A stretch of 64,000 nt of DNA from Lepturacanthus savala (GCA_030544235.1 CM060464.1:24481152-24545151); one strand, 5' to 3'. Numbered from the stretch's first letter, positions 1 through 12,190 are shown. Notes: a model not told the origin generated them from the letters alone. Program-made: numbers and translations.

Positions 1-675
1 ATGATCCCTTCAGACCTCTGAGGTCATCAGGTCCTCAGACTGTTTCCAGAGTTAGAACTAAACCTGGAGAAGCAGCCTTCAGATTTTATGCTCCACATAT
101 CTGGAGCAAACTCCAAGAAAACTGCAGGTCTGCTGCAGCTCTCAGTTGTTTTAAGTCAGTACTGAAGACTTGTCTGTTCGCTGCCTTTTGTTGAGTCAAA
201 TAATCACTTTCCCTTGCACTACATTGTCACTTTTATTTGTTTATTTATTTTTTCTATTTACTTTTTAAACTAGCTTGCAATACCACTCTACTGAAATTCT
301 TAATGCACTCTGCGGTGCTTTAAAAGTACTTTTATGATGGATTTTATGCTTGATTCTTGACTAGCCTGTACTAGCTCTCTGCTGCACTTCTAAATGTACT
401 CTGAGGCACCTTCAAATGATTTAATTGTCTTTATAAATTCTATAGTGTGAATCCACTTCTTTTCTTGAGAGAAAGTAATTGATTTGTTTTTACTTAGTAT
501 TCTATTTTCACTGAAGTTTTCATGTGTTCTTTGTATTTTTTACCTCCCTGTTCCAATGGATCTTAAATGTCTCATAATGTTGTCTTATTTGTTCTAATAG
601 TGCTTATGTCTGTCTATAATGCCATTGTAATGTTTTCTCTGAAGTACATTGCCCTTTGTTGAAATGTGCTATATA
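1..675 (+). mobile_element. 3' end of an L2-lineage LINE (5' cut by the window edge)
   Basis: This holds the last codons of a LINE ORF2 (3-194) followed by about 480 bases of 3' untranslated sequence. The segment ends in TTGAAATGTGCTATATA near 658-675. The same tail occurs, reverse-complemented, at the 3' end of the LINE copy at 39.9-41.3 kb, so the two belong to the same or a sister family. The assignment to the L2/CR1 lineage (Jockey group) comes from the ORF2 C-terminus. The rest of the element lies upstream of the window. Confidence 0.75.
3..194 (+). pseudogene. LINE ORF2 (reverse transcriptase) C-terminus, partial
   Basis: An open frame of 63 codons runs from base 3 to a TGA at 192-194, with no internal stop. 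It reads ...RPLRSSG..., then GEAAFRFYAPHIWSKL and CFKSVLKTCLFAAFC. This is the standard C-terminal signature of L2-type fish LINE ORF2, and it closely matches the end of the 40.1-40.8 kb copy (GEAAFSFYAPQIWNKL). This segment follows the RT thumb and contains no catalytic residue. The frame is undamaged over this stretch, so this could be a fairly young copy; the remainder is not visible, so I cannot say whether the full ORF is intact. Confidence 0.75.
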
Positions 676-734
676 CTCTACTAAGATGCCAGTTTGTCTG
701 TTTGACCCGAATTGAATGGTCCCACTGCACAGCA

Positions 735-1440
735 GACGGGGTGCAGGTCCACCTGCAGGTCTCCTCTGTGGATTCCCTGCAGACAGCGGCAGACAGCTCC
801 TGCGGTGCTGCAGGAGGCGTGCGGAGGTGTGGATGCTCTCTCTATGCCCCAGAACACTAATTAATACACATACTTTTAATTATCTGTTTCGCTGCATTGT
901 TCTCGCCACTGCCACCTGGTCTCTCTCATGTTACCACTGCAGGGGAGGAGGGTTCAACTCTAACAAATCCTATATCTAACCTAAAGTTTATAAAGTACAT
1001 TCTTATCTACCAACATACAATTGAACTGATGCAACTGATGCATTTAGTTAGTGCTGCTAGTGCTGTTGTCTCACAGCAAGAAGGTCACTGGTTCAAGAAT
1101 TTGGGCTGATACCTTTCTGTGTGGATTTTGCACATTCTCCCTGTGTCTGTGTGGGTTCTCTCCAGGTTCTCCAGCTTCCTCGCACAGTCCAAAAATGTGC
1201 TTAGGGTAAATGGAGAATCTAAATTGCCCACGGGTATGAGTAAATGGTATGTATGCCCCATGGTAGACTGGTAACCTGTCTGAGGTGTAGCCTTCCCTCT
1301 CTCCTGAAGTATACTAGGATGGGCTCCAGCAGACCTCTGTGACCCTAGTGATGAATAAATGGGTATAGAAAATGAATAAATGTTAAATGATTCTCACAGA
1401 AAATATCAATGTATTTGATTAATTAGATATTCATTAATCA
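735..1440 (+). repeat. Old dispersed repeat A, copy 1, split by a V-SINE
   Basis: About 735-1020 and 1382-1440 align with 46250-46630. Shared landmarks in order are CTCCTCTGTGGATT/TCCTCTGTGGATT, TGCCCCAGAACACT, CTAACAAATCCTATA, TTAAAGTT(C/T)A(C/T)A and the end CTCACRGAAAATAT followed by AT-rich GATTAATTA. The V-SINE at 1028-1380 interrupts this copy but not the other, so it is the younger insertion. The ATTAATTAATTAC-rich tail resembles hAT-type ends seen in fish, as at 62.1 kb, but no clean termini are visible here. Confidence 0.6.
1028..1380 (+). mobile_element. V-SINE, copy 1
   Basis: This is a degenerate tRNA-derived head (GTGCTGTTGTCTCACAGCAAGAAGGTCACTG..., B-box-like GGTTCAAGAAT at 1090-1100), then the conserved core with CTGTGTGGATTTTGCACATT, TGTGTGGGTTCTCTCC and CACAGTCCAAAAATGTGC. 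The tail is GGGCTCCAGCAGACC...GTGACCCTAGTGATGAATAAAT. The same architecture recurs at 26332-26696 and 43235-43575. V-SINEs are a known vertebrate SINE superfamily moved by LINE machinery. The 5' end is worn, so the start is approximate. Confidence 0.8.
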
Positions 1441-2020
1441 CTTGCATGTAATCAGACAAATGTGAGTCTCCATCAGAAATGATTGTCTTACTTAAAGCTT
1501 AAACTTGAAGCCAGCCTTTACTCAGTTGCTTAGTACACTTACTCTGATCTAACTGATGTTTCAACACCCTCAGAATATTCGGTTCTGTGAATATGTAAAC
1601 AGGCAATATATAAATAGAAAGAAGATAGTTTCTAGTTTTAGATTAAAAATAAAATATAAAAAAAACAGAACAGAACATTCAGGTCTAGATAGATGCATTC
1701 ATTCTTTTTTGACAGACATGTTATGGTTTAATGCCAAACGTTCGCTTCTTATCGTTCTCACAAAGTCAGAGAGTTCAGTGTGCTGCTTTTTATGTCAAAC
1801 TTTAACATCTTTCTCCACCAAAAAATATGTTTTTCTTCTTGTTCCCACAGTTGGATGTTTGTGCAGAATGATGTAAGTGCAGACTTGGTTTTCACATTCA
1901 TATACTAAAAGTGGATTTTTTTTTCTTTGAGCTTTAAGGGTCAGGGTCTCTCATGATTTCTGACATCTCAACTAGTTTGTAGCAAATCCTGGTGCAATAT
2001 TTAATTGACACAAGTGTTTA
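1441..2020. other. AT-rich sequence, no gene seen
   Basis: I see no coding signature, repeat end or RNA gene here. The 106-codon frame at 1556-1876 is low-complexity, lysine- and serine-rich, matches nothing I recognise and is probably chance. Confidence 0.4.
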
Positions 2021-2240
2021 GTGGAAAAAAAAAATATCAGATGGAAATATTTTGTATTGAATTCAATAATTCTGATATTAAGCAGAATTATCTGTTTTCC
2101 TTGGCAGAAAATTGTACTTAATTCTAGTTTCTCAAAGAAAATGTATAACATTATTATCTGCCATTGGGATAAGATATTTCAAGGTAATTCAATATTGGAC
2201 GAATTGTACCAAAAATATAAAAGATTTTTTTTTTTTTTAT
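2021..2240 (+). repeat. Degenerate copy of the CACTGCAAAAA palindromic MITE
   Basis: The block includes ATTAAGCAGAATTATCTG near 2080, CATTGGGATAAGATATTTCA near 2162 and CGAATTGTACCAAAAATA near 2200. These correspond to both arms of the complete palindromic MITE at 4326-4748 (TTAAGTAGAATTATCTTA, CAATGGGATAAGATAATTCA, GGAATTGTACCAAAAACA). The terminal CACTG ends are not preserved. Confidence 0.55.
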
Positions 2241-4325
2241 GTGTACAAAAAATGAGACCATTTTGAAGGGAACTACAAGCTACAAGTTATGCTCAGTTTT
2301 GCATTTCAGATAGAAGATTGTCCATTAGTGCTCTGTTAGCATCCTTCCTGCATGCATGAACAAAGCCAACATTTCCTGTTTTTTATACCTACTGAAATAA
2401 TTCTGATTGTGATTCTGATTGACATAAAAGGGTTTCTTAGTAATGAGGATTTGTTTTATTTCAGTTGGGAGTTTAATAAAGAAGCATTCCTTTAAAGTGG
2501 TAGATAACAGAAAGGCAACTTTACTTTAGATTCCGTAGAAATAAAAAATCCTGAAACTCAGAACAATGTTACAACTTAGAAGTACAATTCTGGGACAAGT
2601 GATGTGAAACCTTTGATGTGACTGAACATAATTAGCTGGCTTTTCCCCCCATTGGGAGCTGATAGGACAGGAGCTTTTTACTCACTTTGAAAAAATCGTT
2701 GGTATCACCAGTATACATTCCCATAACCCATGTTCATACCCGCGAAAACATAATTAAAAGAAAAAGGAAAAGAAGAAAATATAGCACGAGGTCCCACAAG
2801 GTAACACGAAGAGCGCTTTGATGATTGCTATTGTGTGCTGTTCTGTGACACAGCTTTTGGTTTGTGCCAGACCATACGCTATTTCAGGAGGGAGAGGCAA
2901 TTTTGTGAGAGCTGGAACTCCAGGGGATAACGTTCCCTCAATCCTTCTCAGGCTCCTTTTTCTGAGCCGCTACCAAAACAGTCCCATCTTTACTTTGTGG
3001 AATTAGATGAGTACAAAAGAGAGCATGGCCCCACTGTTCACCAGCCTAGCAACATACCATGAGGAAAGATATGAATAACAAGTGTGCTTCTCATTCATAC
3101 ATCGCTGATAGAAAGCAAAAGAGCATATTGTTTCCATATTGTTGTGTTTTGACTGAGGACCTTGTAACTCAACATTTTTTTTAATGAGTTGATGCATTTC
3201 TCCATATTGCACATCATTCTCTATGATGTATTGATTTATGAGTGAATTGCCGTAGAATTATGAAAATTCATGCTCCTTAAAGAATAAGGTCACACTCCAT
3301 GGTGTGTGTGTATGTTTTTAGGAATTTTAACCTATGAGAAATGATTAAACTGACTAAAGAAGGAAGTGTCCCAGCTTCTCTGCATGTCGAAATGTGGATT
3401 TTTTATTTCTGAGTTCTAATCCATGGGTTACCATTGTTTATGAACGTTTGGGGAGGCTTTAATGATGATGCATGATGCAAAACCTCGTAATGCCATTTAG
3501 CTTTATTCACCTTTGGGGAGGTTGGATCATGGAGCCAAACAGCTGTGGGTTAATGGTGACATACTGCAATGCATATTACTGCAGTTTGGATCAATAAATG
3601 ACAGAATCTCATATACCATATTTTCACATTTGTTTTGCAAAATCTTGTAACTCTATTTAAGATTTATTGGAGTAAAATATTAATAATGTAATAATACATG
3701 CAAGTAATTAACCTTTATATGAAGACGCTATACTACTAGCTATACTATAGTGATGTGATGTCCAAATAAAACCATTTTTTTTTCACCTCCTGAAAAATTG
3801 TGGTTTTGGAGTTACAAGGTTTTCGGCAGCCAAGCGACAATGTGTATGTTCAAGCTGAAATTCTTTATTTTTCTGTTCTATTTGTATTATCTTTGTATCT
3901 AGTAAACGTCTGAGCTGAAAAGTAATCTCAGTTGCCCCAACCATCCTTGAGATCTCTGCCTCCTTACTTTATACACTGCTGACAACTGTGGGAACCACCG
4001 CATCAGTAAAACAACCTGCCCAAGAGAATGAATAAACATATCGTATGTAAGGAAAAGTTTTTTTTTTTTTTTTTCTTATAAAGAGACAAGCTCAGTGTGA
4101 GGGTGATCTCAGCTTGTTAGAAGCAGTGGAGCACTGCCTGTACCTTGTGAGGCAGCTGGATTTGGGAGATCACCTGCAGGCAAGATCGTGTGAGAATCAA
4201 GAACAATGAACAAATAAAAAGGATCCGTGGTGTCATATAAAATCTTGTGATTTTCCAATTCCAAGATAAAAATCTCATTATCCATGGTGTCACATATCTT
4301 CTGAGACCACATGGCCAAGGGAGTA
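2241..4325. other. No gene seen; one possible conserved block
   Basis: This is mixed AT-rich non-coding sequence with poly-T runs (for example 4058-4074). The stretch 3420-3600 (TTTAATGATGATGCATGATG, CCATTTAGCTTTATTCACC) is non-repetitive and homeobox-site-like, and could be a weak conserved non-coding candidate. Nothing else stands out. Confidence 0.3.
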
Positions 4326-4748
4326 CACTGCAAAAAATGAAATCTTATCAAGTGATAATAGCTTGTTTTGGTATAATTTGTCTACAATCTTAAGTAGAAT
4401 TATCTTAAATTATCTTATTCCATTGGTAGATCATTTTGCTTATTTCAGTTTTTATTTCTTCAACATTTACGATAATTGGATATAAAAAAGTATGAGAGAA
4501 TAATTCGAAATTATGACATACACAGTCAAAGACAGGTGAGTAAGACAACATTATGATAAAATGGCAAATAAGATAAATCATTAAATTGTCCCAAATTATG
4601 AAAATATTTAAATACAAAATAATAATAAAACAAATTATTGGCCAATGGGATAAGATAATTCAAGATAATTGTACTCAATATTGAAGGAATTGTACCAAAA
4701 ACAAGATATCTGATAGTTTTACCTGATAAGATTTTATTCTTTTCAGTG
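4326..4748. mobile_element. Palindromic MITE with CACTGCAAAAAA ends
   Basis: The left arm starts CACTGCAAAAAATGAAATCT at 4326. The right arm ends ATAAGATTTTATTCTTTTCAGTG at 4748 and, reverse-complemented, matches the left arm over roughly 115 bases: AAATCTTATCA, CTTGTTTTGGTA/CTTGTTTTTGGTA, AATTATCTTRAATTATCTTAT, CCATTGG. The arms flank about 180 bases of AT-rich spacer. It has no coding capacity. Related copies lie at 2021-2240 and 22720-22964. Such foldback MITEs are common in teleosts; I cannot see a clear target duplication, so the superfamily is unassigned. Confidence 0.75.
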
Positions 4749-5839
4749 TGGAGAGCTGCATTTGGGATGCTTCTTCAAAGTGCTGAGGCATTGACTAAGA
4801 GTGGCCACAATCAGCTTTGGTGCGTATGTGCCGGGAATCAAACCAAACAACTGGACCCTCCAAGCGCTCACCATAGTTGAACATAGGTGGCCAACCCATC
4901 CTGTGGAAGAGTCAGTCTACCCAAAGCCTTTGGTACCAGACAGGGTCAGAGGCAGGGTGCTCAAAGACTGCTACTTATTTCAGAGGGGTCTTCACAAAAT
5001 ACTTTCAATTACATCTGGATTGTGGATTCTTCCTTTAGTAGACACACTAACCCTAACCCTTATTCACAGTTTGCCTCAGGTCCAGGACTCCCGTATGACT
5101 CTATAATCTCTTCACACAGCATGAAAATTGGACCATGTGGAACCTACAGAGACAACAGGTGAGGATGCTCCTATATAACCACAAATGCCATGGGGCTCCA
5201 TTCATTGGATCTGTGAATACCCTCTGGTATTTTTTTTTAAATGGATTGACACTTAAGAGGTTTTAATCTGTTCAATAATACACCAGGCAAGGACAAACAA
5301 TTGGCATAATATTAATCCATGTCCAACCCCTGTAGTGTACCCCTGAGTGTAACAAGAACCTGAAAGGTACAGATCTTTCTGAACACCTCAACCAGTATTA
5401 TTCAGTCCACAGCAAAACAATGCAATTGTACAAGATATTGTATTAAATCATTGTATTAAAAAGGACATTGCCACCACCAACAGTTGGGGTGAAAAACAAC
5501 AACAATGTACTTTATGACCCACAGAGCCTTTCTGGAAGAAGTTACAGCTCAACTCTGTGGTGTCACAGTGAACATGTGCCTGTGCCATCTTCTGAAAATC
5601 TGAGACAAGTAAGAGAGCCTTAGAATGGATGATATTTCTGCATTCTTTGCAAACAGATCAGGCAGACAAATACTGTATGTCCACTCCCTAGAAATCCAAT
5701 GCATGAGATGTGGCCCTCTGTCTTATAGCAGTGAGAAACTGCTTTGCAGAATGGAACAAGAAAGCCACACAAAGAAAAAGCTGTTTGATTTTTGTAAATA
5801 TCTCAATAATATATGTTTGTTTTATTACAATGTCACCCC
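4749..5839. other. No gene seen
   Basis: The sequence is non-coding. The frame at 4801-5106 opens with GTG and has no recognisable domain. A short telomere-like run, ACACTAACCCTAACCCTTAT, sits at 5043-5062. A poly-C tract occurs at 5827-5840. Confidence 0.35.
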
Positions 5840-5849
5840 CCCCCCACCC

Positions 5850-6352
5850 AACCTTTGAGGTTGTCTTGTATTGGGGTTTTGTCTTGTCATTTCCTGTTTA
5901 ATTTCGAAATGCTAACTCTCGTTTCAGGTCACTTGCACTTCCTTATGTGTCACCTGTCTGACTGTGTTGCTGTTTACCTGATTGTCTCCACCTGTTCCCC
6001 TCCCTCATGTGCTCAAGTCTGTGTTCCCCTTGTCTTGTGCCAGTGTCTTTGTCTCCATGACCCCTTCACCAGCGCCTCACAGTTTTGAGCCACAGCCGTC
6101 TTTGTTACATTTCATAGCTGTTGTTTCATCATTTATGAAAGATTTGAGTTAGAGATAGTTTTAGCGTCCTGTGTTTCCTCCGATCTGAGTGATTTTTCGT
6201 TCGTCTCTTTTTCTACCCCTAGTCAGTATAGCCGTGGTAATTTTTCATAGCCAGCTTGCTTATCACTGTGATTTGAGGTTTCCTGCGCTGCCAAATAAAA
6301 CATTGACCACAATCTCTGTGTGTGAGTCCTGATTTGAGTCCCGGCCTGACAG
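5850..6352 (+). repeat. Degenerate dispersed repeat with a polyadenylation-like 3' end
   Basis: This pyrimidine- and TG-rich block (CTTGTCATTTCCTGTTTAAT, CACCTGTCTGACTGTG, CCACCTGTTCCCCTCCC, CTTTGTCTCCATGACCCC) ends with CAAATAAAACATTG and TGAGTCCCGGCCTGACAG. That layout is familiar from teleost dispersed repeats that are LTRs or LINE tails. I cannot tell which class it is, and no partner copy is present in the window. Confidence 0.4.
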
Positions 6353-7544
6353 AGGACAGTTTTATTGGGAAAAAAGGCTTGTTGTGTATGGCTTTTCAAA
6401 TCAGAAAAAGAGTCTATTAATTTTTGTACTGGGCTGATGTTTTACAGCCTTTACAACACAACAAATCCAGGTTTCATCAATATAAACATGGGTATGCTCC
6501 TGATGTTATAATCTGTTATTGTCTTTATTTTACCTTTATCTGATGAGTAAAATGTCCTTATAATGAGCCACTGTAATAAAAATGAATCTCATGTTATATT
6601 AAATCATAATTTCCCTTAACAGGTTATTTCATTCAGAAATGTGACTGTAATGATCAGCTCTCTGATGACCATGGGAGGAGGAGGTGAAGGGATCAATTGG
6701 GTACAAGTTGGCACTCATTGATATGCATATCATCTGTCAGTCCACATCCTGTACCAGCTCTATACAGCTCTGCATGTTATGTGTCAAGTCATTCCAGTTT
6801 TATTTATATAGAACTCAATCACTACACTAGTTATCTCAAGGAGTGTTTCATAAAGAACCGGCCTAGATCATACAATTTCATGTATTGAGGCCCATACATT
6901 CCACAGGAGACACCCCCCCTCCCTCCCCCCCACACACATGCAAGAGGAAACCATGAGCAGAACCTGGATCTAGGTATGTAGGTATGGCATATGGCCACAT
7001 ACCTATAAGAGAGAAATCTATGTGCTCCATGCATCATCGTTGCACACTGGCCTTCTTTTCATATCCCTATCATCACTAGTACAATGGTATAAAACTAAAG
7101 TCACTGCAGGTATTGGTGTGAAATGAAATGAGAAAGCACAAGGTGAGGTCAAGGTGAGTTGGATCAATGTAATGAACAGACTAGAGTGTAACTGATAGTT
7201 GACAGTTGGACATCAAAGACTTCAATTATAAAAGACACTCAGAACACTCTACATTTGAAATATTTCCATGCTTGGGTATAACATTTTATTCCATTGGCTG
7301 CAGAAAATCACTACAAATAAGATGTGCAAGCGAGAGGGCTTTGTGCAACCATGTGTAAATATGATACATTGATTTGACATTTACATAGGTACTTGGCAAG
7401 GAACTCACATATGAAATTGACTTTGAATGGCAGAGGGAAGAGTGATTTTTTTTTTTTTTTTTGCTTTTTTACAGCACTGTCAGTGAAAGTATGGCAAATG
7501 AAAGGGAAGAAAAGAGCTAAAAAAATTAATAATGATAATGTTGC
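6353..7544. other. No gene seen
   Basis: Non-coding. It contains a C-rich/CA tract at 6909-6938 and a poly-T tract at 7447-7462. TTTTATTTATATAGAACTCAATCAC near 6799 resembles the tail motif of teleost dispersed repeats but is too short to assign. Confidence 0.3.
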
Positions 7545-7915
7545 CCAAGTTGAAATAATGGTTAGATTTTAGGTTGGAAAGGTCACAAAGGCAGCAGGAG
7601 ATGACTGTTCTACACCACTGCTTGCTTCAAGTTTAACAGGACATTATTAATGTAGTGTCAGGACATTTTTACCCAATGTTTTGTACCATTATATCAGGCA
7701 TTTTGAAGTGATTGTTTTACCCAAAACAGGATCTTTTTCTATCCCTAAACATGTTTTTGTGTCTAAATCTAACGAGATTTTGACAGCATTGTCACACCAT
7801 AAAGTCTAATCATGTGGTGGCAAATATATTCAATAAATGCAGCTACATGGAAGTGTTACAGGGCCCATCTAACCTATATCTATGGGTCTGATAACCACTC
7901 ACAGGTGAATAAATA
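7545..7915 (-). repeat. Family R transposon-like repeat, fragment
   Basis: It carries GGTTGGAAAGGTCACAAAGG and CAGCAGGAGATGACTG at one side and GGGCCCATCTAACCTATATC ... GGTCTGATAACCACTC at the other. The latter is the reverse complement of the family R end (GTGGTTATCAGCCTCATAGATATGG). Matching copies are at 25505-26030, 34595-35445 and 59978-60930. Confidence 0.55.
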
Positions 7916-9600
7916 AGGGAGGGAGAGTCAGAGGAAACATGGAGAGGAAAAAGAAAAAGATGATTGATGAGAATGAATGGCGATGGTAGAAAGTGGGAAA
8001 GTATTTTCCTTCATCCCTCTCTGCTGTATATTTTATTGGTTTTCTCAAAGCTATAGAAGGAAAAAGCCATAATATCCTATATATAGGCCTCCAAAAACTA
8101 CTGTGATCCTGTTATAGCAATGTGTTTTGCATTTTTTTACATGCATAAATGCTAGATGACTGTTTGATTTAGTAATGTGCAGGGCTACGCTATACATCAA
8201 TGTCACGCGCTGGGCAGGCTGCTCTGAGAGCATCACATGTTAGGTGAATAGACCTTATAACAGCCATATTGACATGAAATAGAGGGTAAACTCAGGTGTT
8301 TGATACTATTTTTTTCTGTTTAGTCTATCAGGTTCCTTTCCGGTGAGCCAGCATGAACAATAGCAATACCCTGACTCTGTATGACATGAATGGAAGGGAA
8401 CCTTAATTGGTATCATTGGTAACACCTGTGTTTGCCTTTTTATGTCAATACAAAGTGGATGTATATGTGGTTATTGTACCGACTTTAGCTCTCCGTGGGG
8501 ATGGCAGCATAGTGAACTTTGGCAAAATATCACAGGTTCGCCTTGGGGAAAAAAAAAAACAAAAACGGTTGAACCTGGTTCAAACGTATCATCCAGGAAG
8601 ACAATCACAAACACACAAGCAGCAACCAACAGTATTTGCAATATTTTAAATGTATTTATAATATGTATTTATTACACAATTAACACATACATTTCTAGCA
8701 GTTGAGTCACTAACAATCATGTTATATATCGTTTTTTTTTTTCTTCCATTTTGTACTCTGCTTTGAGGAAAATATAATTTTAATGGTTGACACCTGTACT
8801 TACTACTTGCACAAATATACACATAAACTTATGATTAAATAGATATATACATTCCAGGGTTGAAAAATCAAGACAATTTAAATAAAATAACCTCTTTCTG
8901 TGAGGGTTTGTCTTCACAGTGTTCTCAGGAGGAAGGGGGAGAAAGTCGATGAAGTCATACGACAAGAATTGAAAATTGCTTTTCTTTTGCTTAAAACGCT
9001 TATCTGAGTTGTCTACTATAATTGCATTCAAAACTAACTGTATAAGTAACATTTAGATTTTTTTATTATTATTTTGAATAGAAATTGACAGTCAGACTTC
9101 AGCAACTATAGTTGTCAATGGGTTAAAACAAAAGGATGTAGTGTTTAACACAATACTTTACTTTTGTTTGTCTATTTGCGATGTTTAAAATCCATCATTT
9201 CTAATATAACACACATTTTACTCCCAGATTTATTTAGAAAAAAAAATGACAATTGACATTACTAAATTAAGAAAATAAGCGTAGTATATCATGTATTTAT
9301 CCCCAAAAAATGCATGCTGGTATTTATTGTGGATTGTTATCAAGCTGATGTTGATCAGGCAGATTTTAATTGTGTCACAGCAATGATGTAATTTATTCTA
9401 ATTAATAATTATACTGATGAGCTCACAGGTAGTTCTCTGCATGGAGGTACATAGATAGTAAGTAGAGAGTCGTGAAAGAGTAATTTCAGTCAAAGCTGGA
9501 AAGATTCAGTTGATTGTTCTCACTGTTGCATGCTGGGAAATCTTAAGATATGATAAGACATAATGTTTTGGACAAACAACATTAGTCTGTTAGTGTGGCA
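7916..9600. other. No gene seen
   Basis: AT-rich and non-coding. The block 9340-9440 (GATGTTGATCAGGCAG, TTTATTCTAATTAATAATT) is non-repetitive with homeodomain-type TAAT cores and could be a weak conserved non-coding candidate. Confidence 0.3.
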
Positions 9601-9639
9601 GCTACAGTTAAAATTCTCGGAGAGTGGTTAAGTGTTGTA

Positions 9640-9965
9640 GACAGGATAGAGGCCAATTTGGGGGGTGTATTGTGAACAGATGTTTTAAATACCTGGCTAT
9701 TTGAAGACTGTGTAAGCCTGTGTATAATCTATTCTGAAAGGCCTTCGGTATTTCAAGGACTTCATTATAGTGAAGGAAGTGTCCATTGTTTCCTTCATGG
9801 GTGAATTGAAGAAAAGAAACTGTGTTTGGATTGTTGGAGTAGGTACCCACAAACTTCAGTTATCCTAAGAAATCTACAGTTTCCTTCAAGGTCTGTGGTT
9901 CCTTTGACACTGGGAAGCGATGTAGGCCTTTGGTTGTGGTTTTCCTTTGAGATTCTGCTGGAGCA
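9640..9965 (-). pseudogene. Decayed retrovirus- or Gypsy-type pol fragment (end of RT / connection)
   Basis: On the minus strand the translation resembles the segment after the RT palm of retroviral/Gypsy pol. There is a basic stretch, a FPVSKEPQTLKETVDFLG motif (compare the family pattern P-x-P...L-x-x-FLG), then after a stop a tyrosine/serine-rich stretch. A KAFQNRLYTGLHSLQ-like segment follows, matching the family's AF..LK..L..APAL region. A stop (near 9863) and frame disruptions interrupt it. I see no LTRs, gag or env around it, and the RT catalytic motif is absent. The copy is old and non-functional. The assignment rests on motif order only; an alternative is a chance match over a short stretch. 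Confidence 0.45.
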
Positions 9966-11985
9966 ATGTATTCTTGTCCTGAACCTTTTTTGAACCTTTT
10001 GTGCTTTGAATTTCTTAGATTGCCTGCCTTGTTTTTTTTTGCTTTTTTTTTTTTTTTTGCTTTTTTCAGAAACACAATTTTTGTGTTCTAGGACCTGCTA
10101 AATACAATGCTGACAAAAAGTTTCATTGTTAGTTTTAGAAAGTTTTTAAATATTATCCCAATTCTGGAGTCAGAAAAATTCCAGCAGGGTGGGGTTTCAT
10201 TCAGGCACCACCCAGCAGCAAGAGCCTAAATGCTTAGGGATGTAAAAAAATATGTTGGGAATGTATCATGGTGAACTCACAAAAGCATTTCTACACCTGC
10301 AGGGGCCACCTTTAGAGTGGAATTTGCTCAAGGTTAGATGTACAATACCAGTGAAAAATTTGGGTTTACCTTCCCATTCTACTGAATGAGAAATTAACGA
10401 CCAAGGACCACACTATAATATGTGATCAAAGTTTTAATGTAAATGAGAAAGTGTTGAGTGTTATGGATGAATGAATGACAATCAAGAGTTCATTCCCAGT
10501 TCAGCACAGCTCTGGAACACTTTTTTTGTTTTCTTTTTTAATAAAGACCAAGCAGAGAGAGATTCACGCCCAAACTCCACAGGATGCGCTGCGACACGTC
10601 ACTAAGTCAGTGGGGTGACACATGTTTTTCTACCTCCTACACAGGGTCCATCAGGTTGCTGCATGCCAGATGTGTTTCCTGCTGTATTATTGAGGAGTTT
10701 TCAAGGAGCTTTCAAATAGGATAGTTCAAAACTATGTAACTATTTTATTTTATTACTCACCTAATATTTTCAGGTTTTGTGGACACACAACATTATTGAA
10801 TTTTTAAGCTTAAATAGCTTAATATTTAATAGATGGTCTCTTTATGTAATCTACAACATATATAGACAGCATGTACGGTTGATGTAGCACATGCATCACG
10901 TTTATCAAAAAATGTTTTATTCATTATATAAAACATGATTTGTCCAAAAAACAACAAATGTTAAGGAAATTTTCATCATGTTTATTGCTTTGAACTAAGC
11001 AAAGCGTTATACAGAACACATCGGTATAGGTTTCTCTCCACCCCCAATTTGCAGTAACTTTTGAAATACTCTGCATGTTCCTCCAGATGAAAGAATGCAG
11101 GAACAGACAGGTTCCTGTGATTGAAATATAACACTTTTATAGCCTTGTGTTGTTTCATACACTTCAAAGGATAAAGAGTTATGGCCAGTGTTGATACTTT
11201 GTGTTTGTGTGTGTTGTCTACAGATAAACTGGGAGGTTTCCAATTTGAAAAGTGAAAGGGATCCTTATGGACTGATGTGTACGTGTGTGATGTTGGTGGA
11301 ACTAACTTGAGACGTTTGGCAATGGCAAAAAAATGAGGGAGGTGGATCAATATATAAAACATACTAGGAGCAACTACACAAACACACACATACACACCAG
11401 CCCAAGTGATGATAGGTTCAGAGGAGGTTAGGTTAGGATCAAAATATATGTTCACGTTGGTCCATCTCTGTCTTAAAACAGTAGTCAGGCTCCCTATATA
11501 ATAATTGAAATTGCCTTCTAAGGCTAATATGAGGCTTAATGAGTCAAATCAAGTGGTTACTATCCTTCATTTGCAGCTCAGCATGGAAACACTGTCTAGA
11601 TAAGCAAGCACATAAGACTTTTTTGAAATTTAGCCACTTTGGAAGACTGAAGTGATATTAGGTCCAGATTCTTTTTGTGCAAAATGAGGACTGTGGCTTT
11701 TGTCATCAGTAACATTGTGAATTAATTTGCACTAGGTTAGTATGAACAAACAAATTGTCATTCATTTCATATATGGGTGACTGACTGTTCTTTAGGACAT
11801 AAACACATTGTGAAGCACTTCTATATGGTTAAGGTGAGCCATAATGTGTTTAGAAGGCATTATGGCCCCTTTCCTTCTGTCTTTTACAGTATATCTTTAT
11901 GATGTTGTCCCTTTTTTCAGTGACTATCCCATCACGTCTGTATACCATTTTAGAGCTTCCTTTGAAAGTGTTTTTTTTCTTTTTT
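9966..11985. other. No gene seen
   Basis: Mostly AT-rich. A poly-T run lies at 10031-10060. The minus-strand 157-codon frame at 10982-11455 is the longest non-transposon frame near here, but its residues are partly a translated GT repeat and no domain is visible. 10555-10680 is GC-richer and non-repetitive. Confidence 0.35.
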
Positions 11986-11989
11986 TTCT

Positions 11990-12190
11990 TTTTGCACTTT
12001 GATATGTTCCCCGGGCTCCACTGTGGCCTCGACTAAACCGTCTGCAGATCTGAGCTGCTGAATGGGGCCTTTGAAGTGTCCCCCTCCCCTCCCAGGCCTC
12101 ATCTCTCCATGCTGCTATACTGAATGGTAATGCGAGCGCTGCCTGCCACCTCTAATAGAAGTGCCATGCAGTGTAGAGACAGATGGAGAG
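11990..12190. promoter_or_regulatory. Candidate conserved non-coding element
   Basis: This is a sharply GC-richer, non-repetitive island between AT-rich flanks (CCCCGGGCTCCACTGTGGCC, CTGCTATACTGAATGGTAAT, GCGAGCGCTGCCTGCC). It has no usable frame. Texture alone suggests a conserved enhancer-like element; conservation cannot be tested here. Confidence 0.35.

Noticed and set aside
4801..5106. 101-codon plus-strand frame
   Set aside because: Opens with GTG, contains a translated telomere-like run and no recognisable motif.
10982..11455. 157-codon minus-strand open frame
   Set aside because: Partly a translated GT repeat, no domain, no codon bias, no splice or promoter context; expected by chance in 64 kb of AT-rich DNA.
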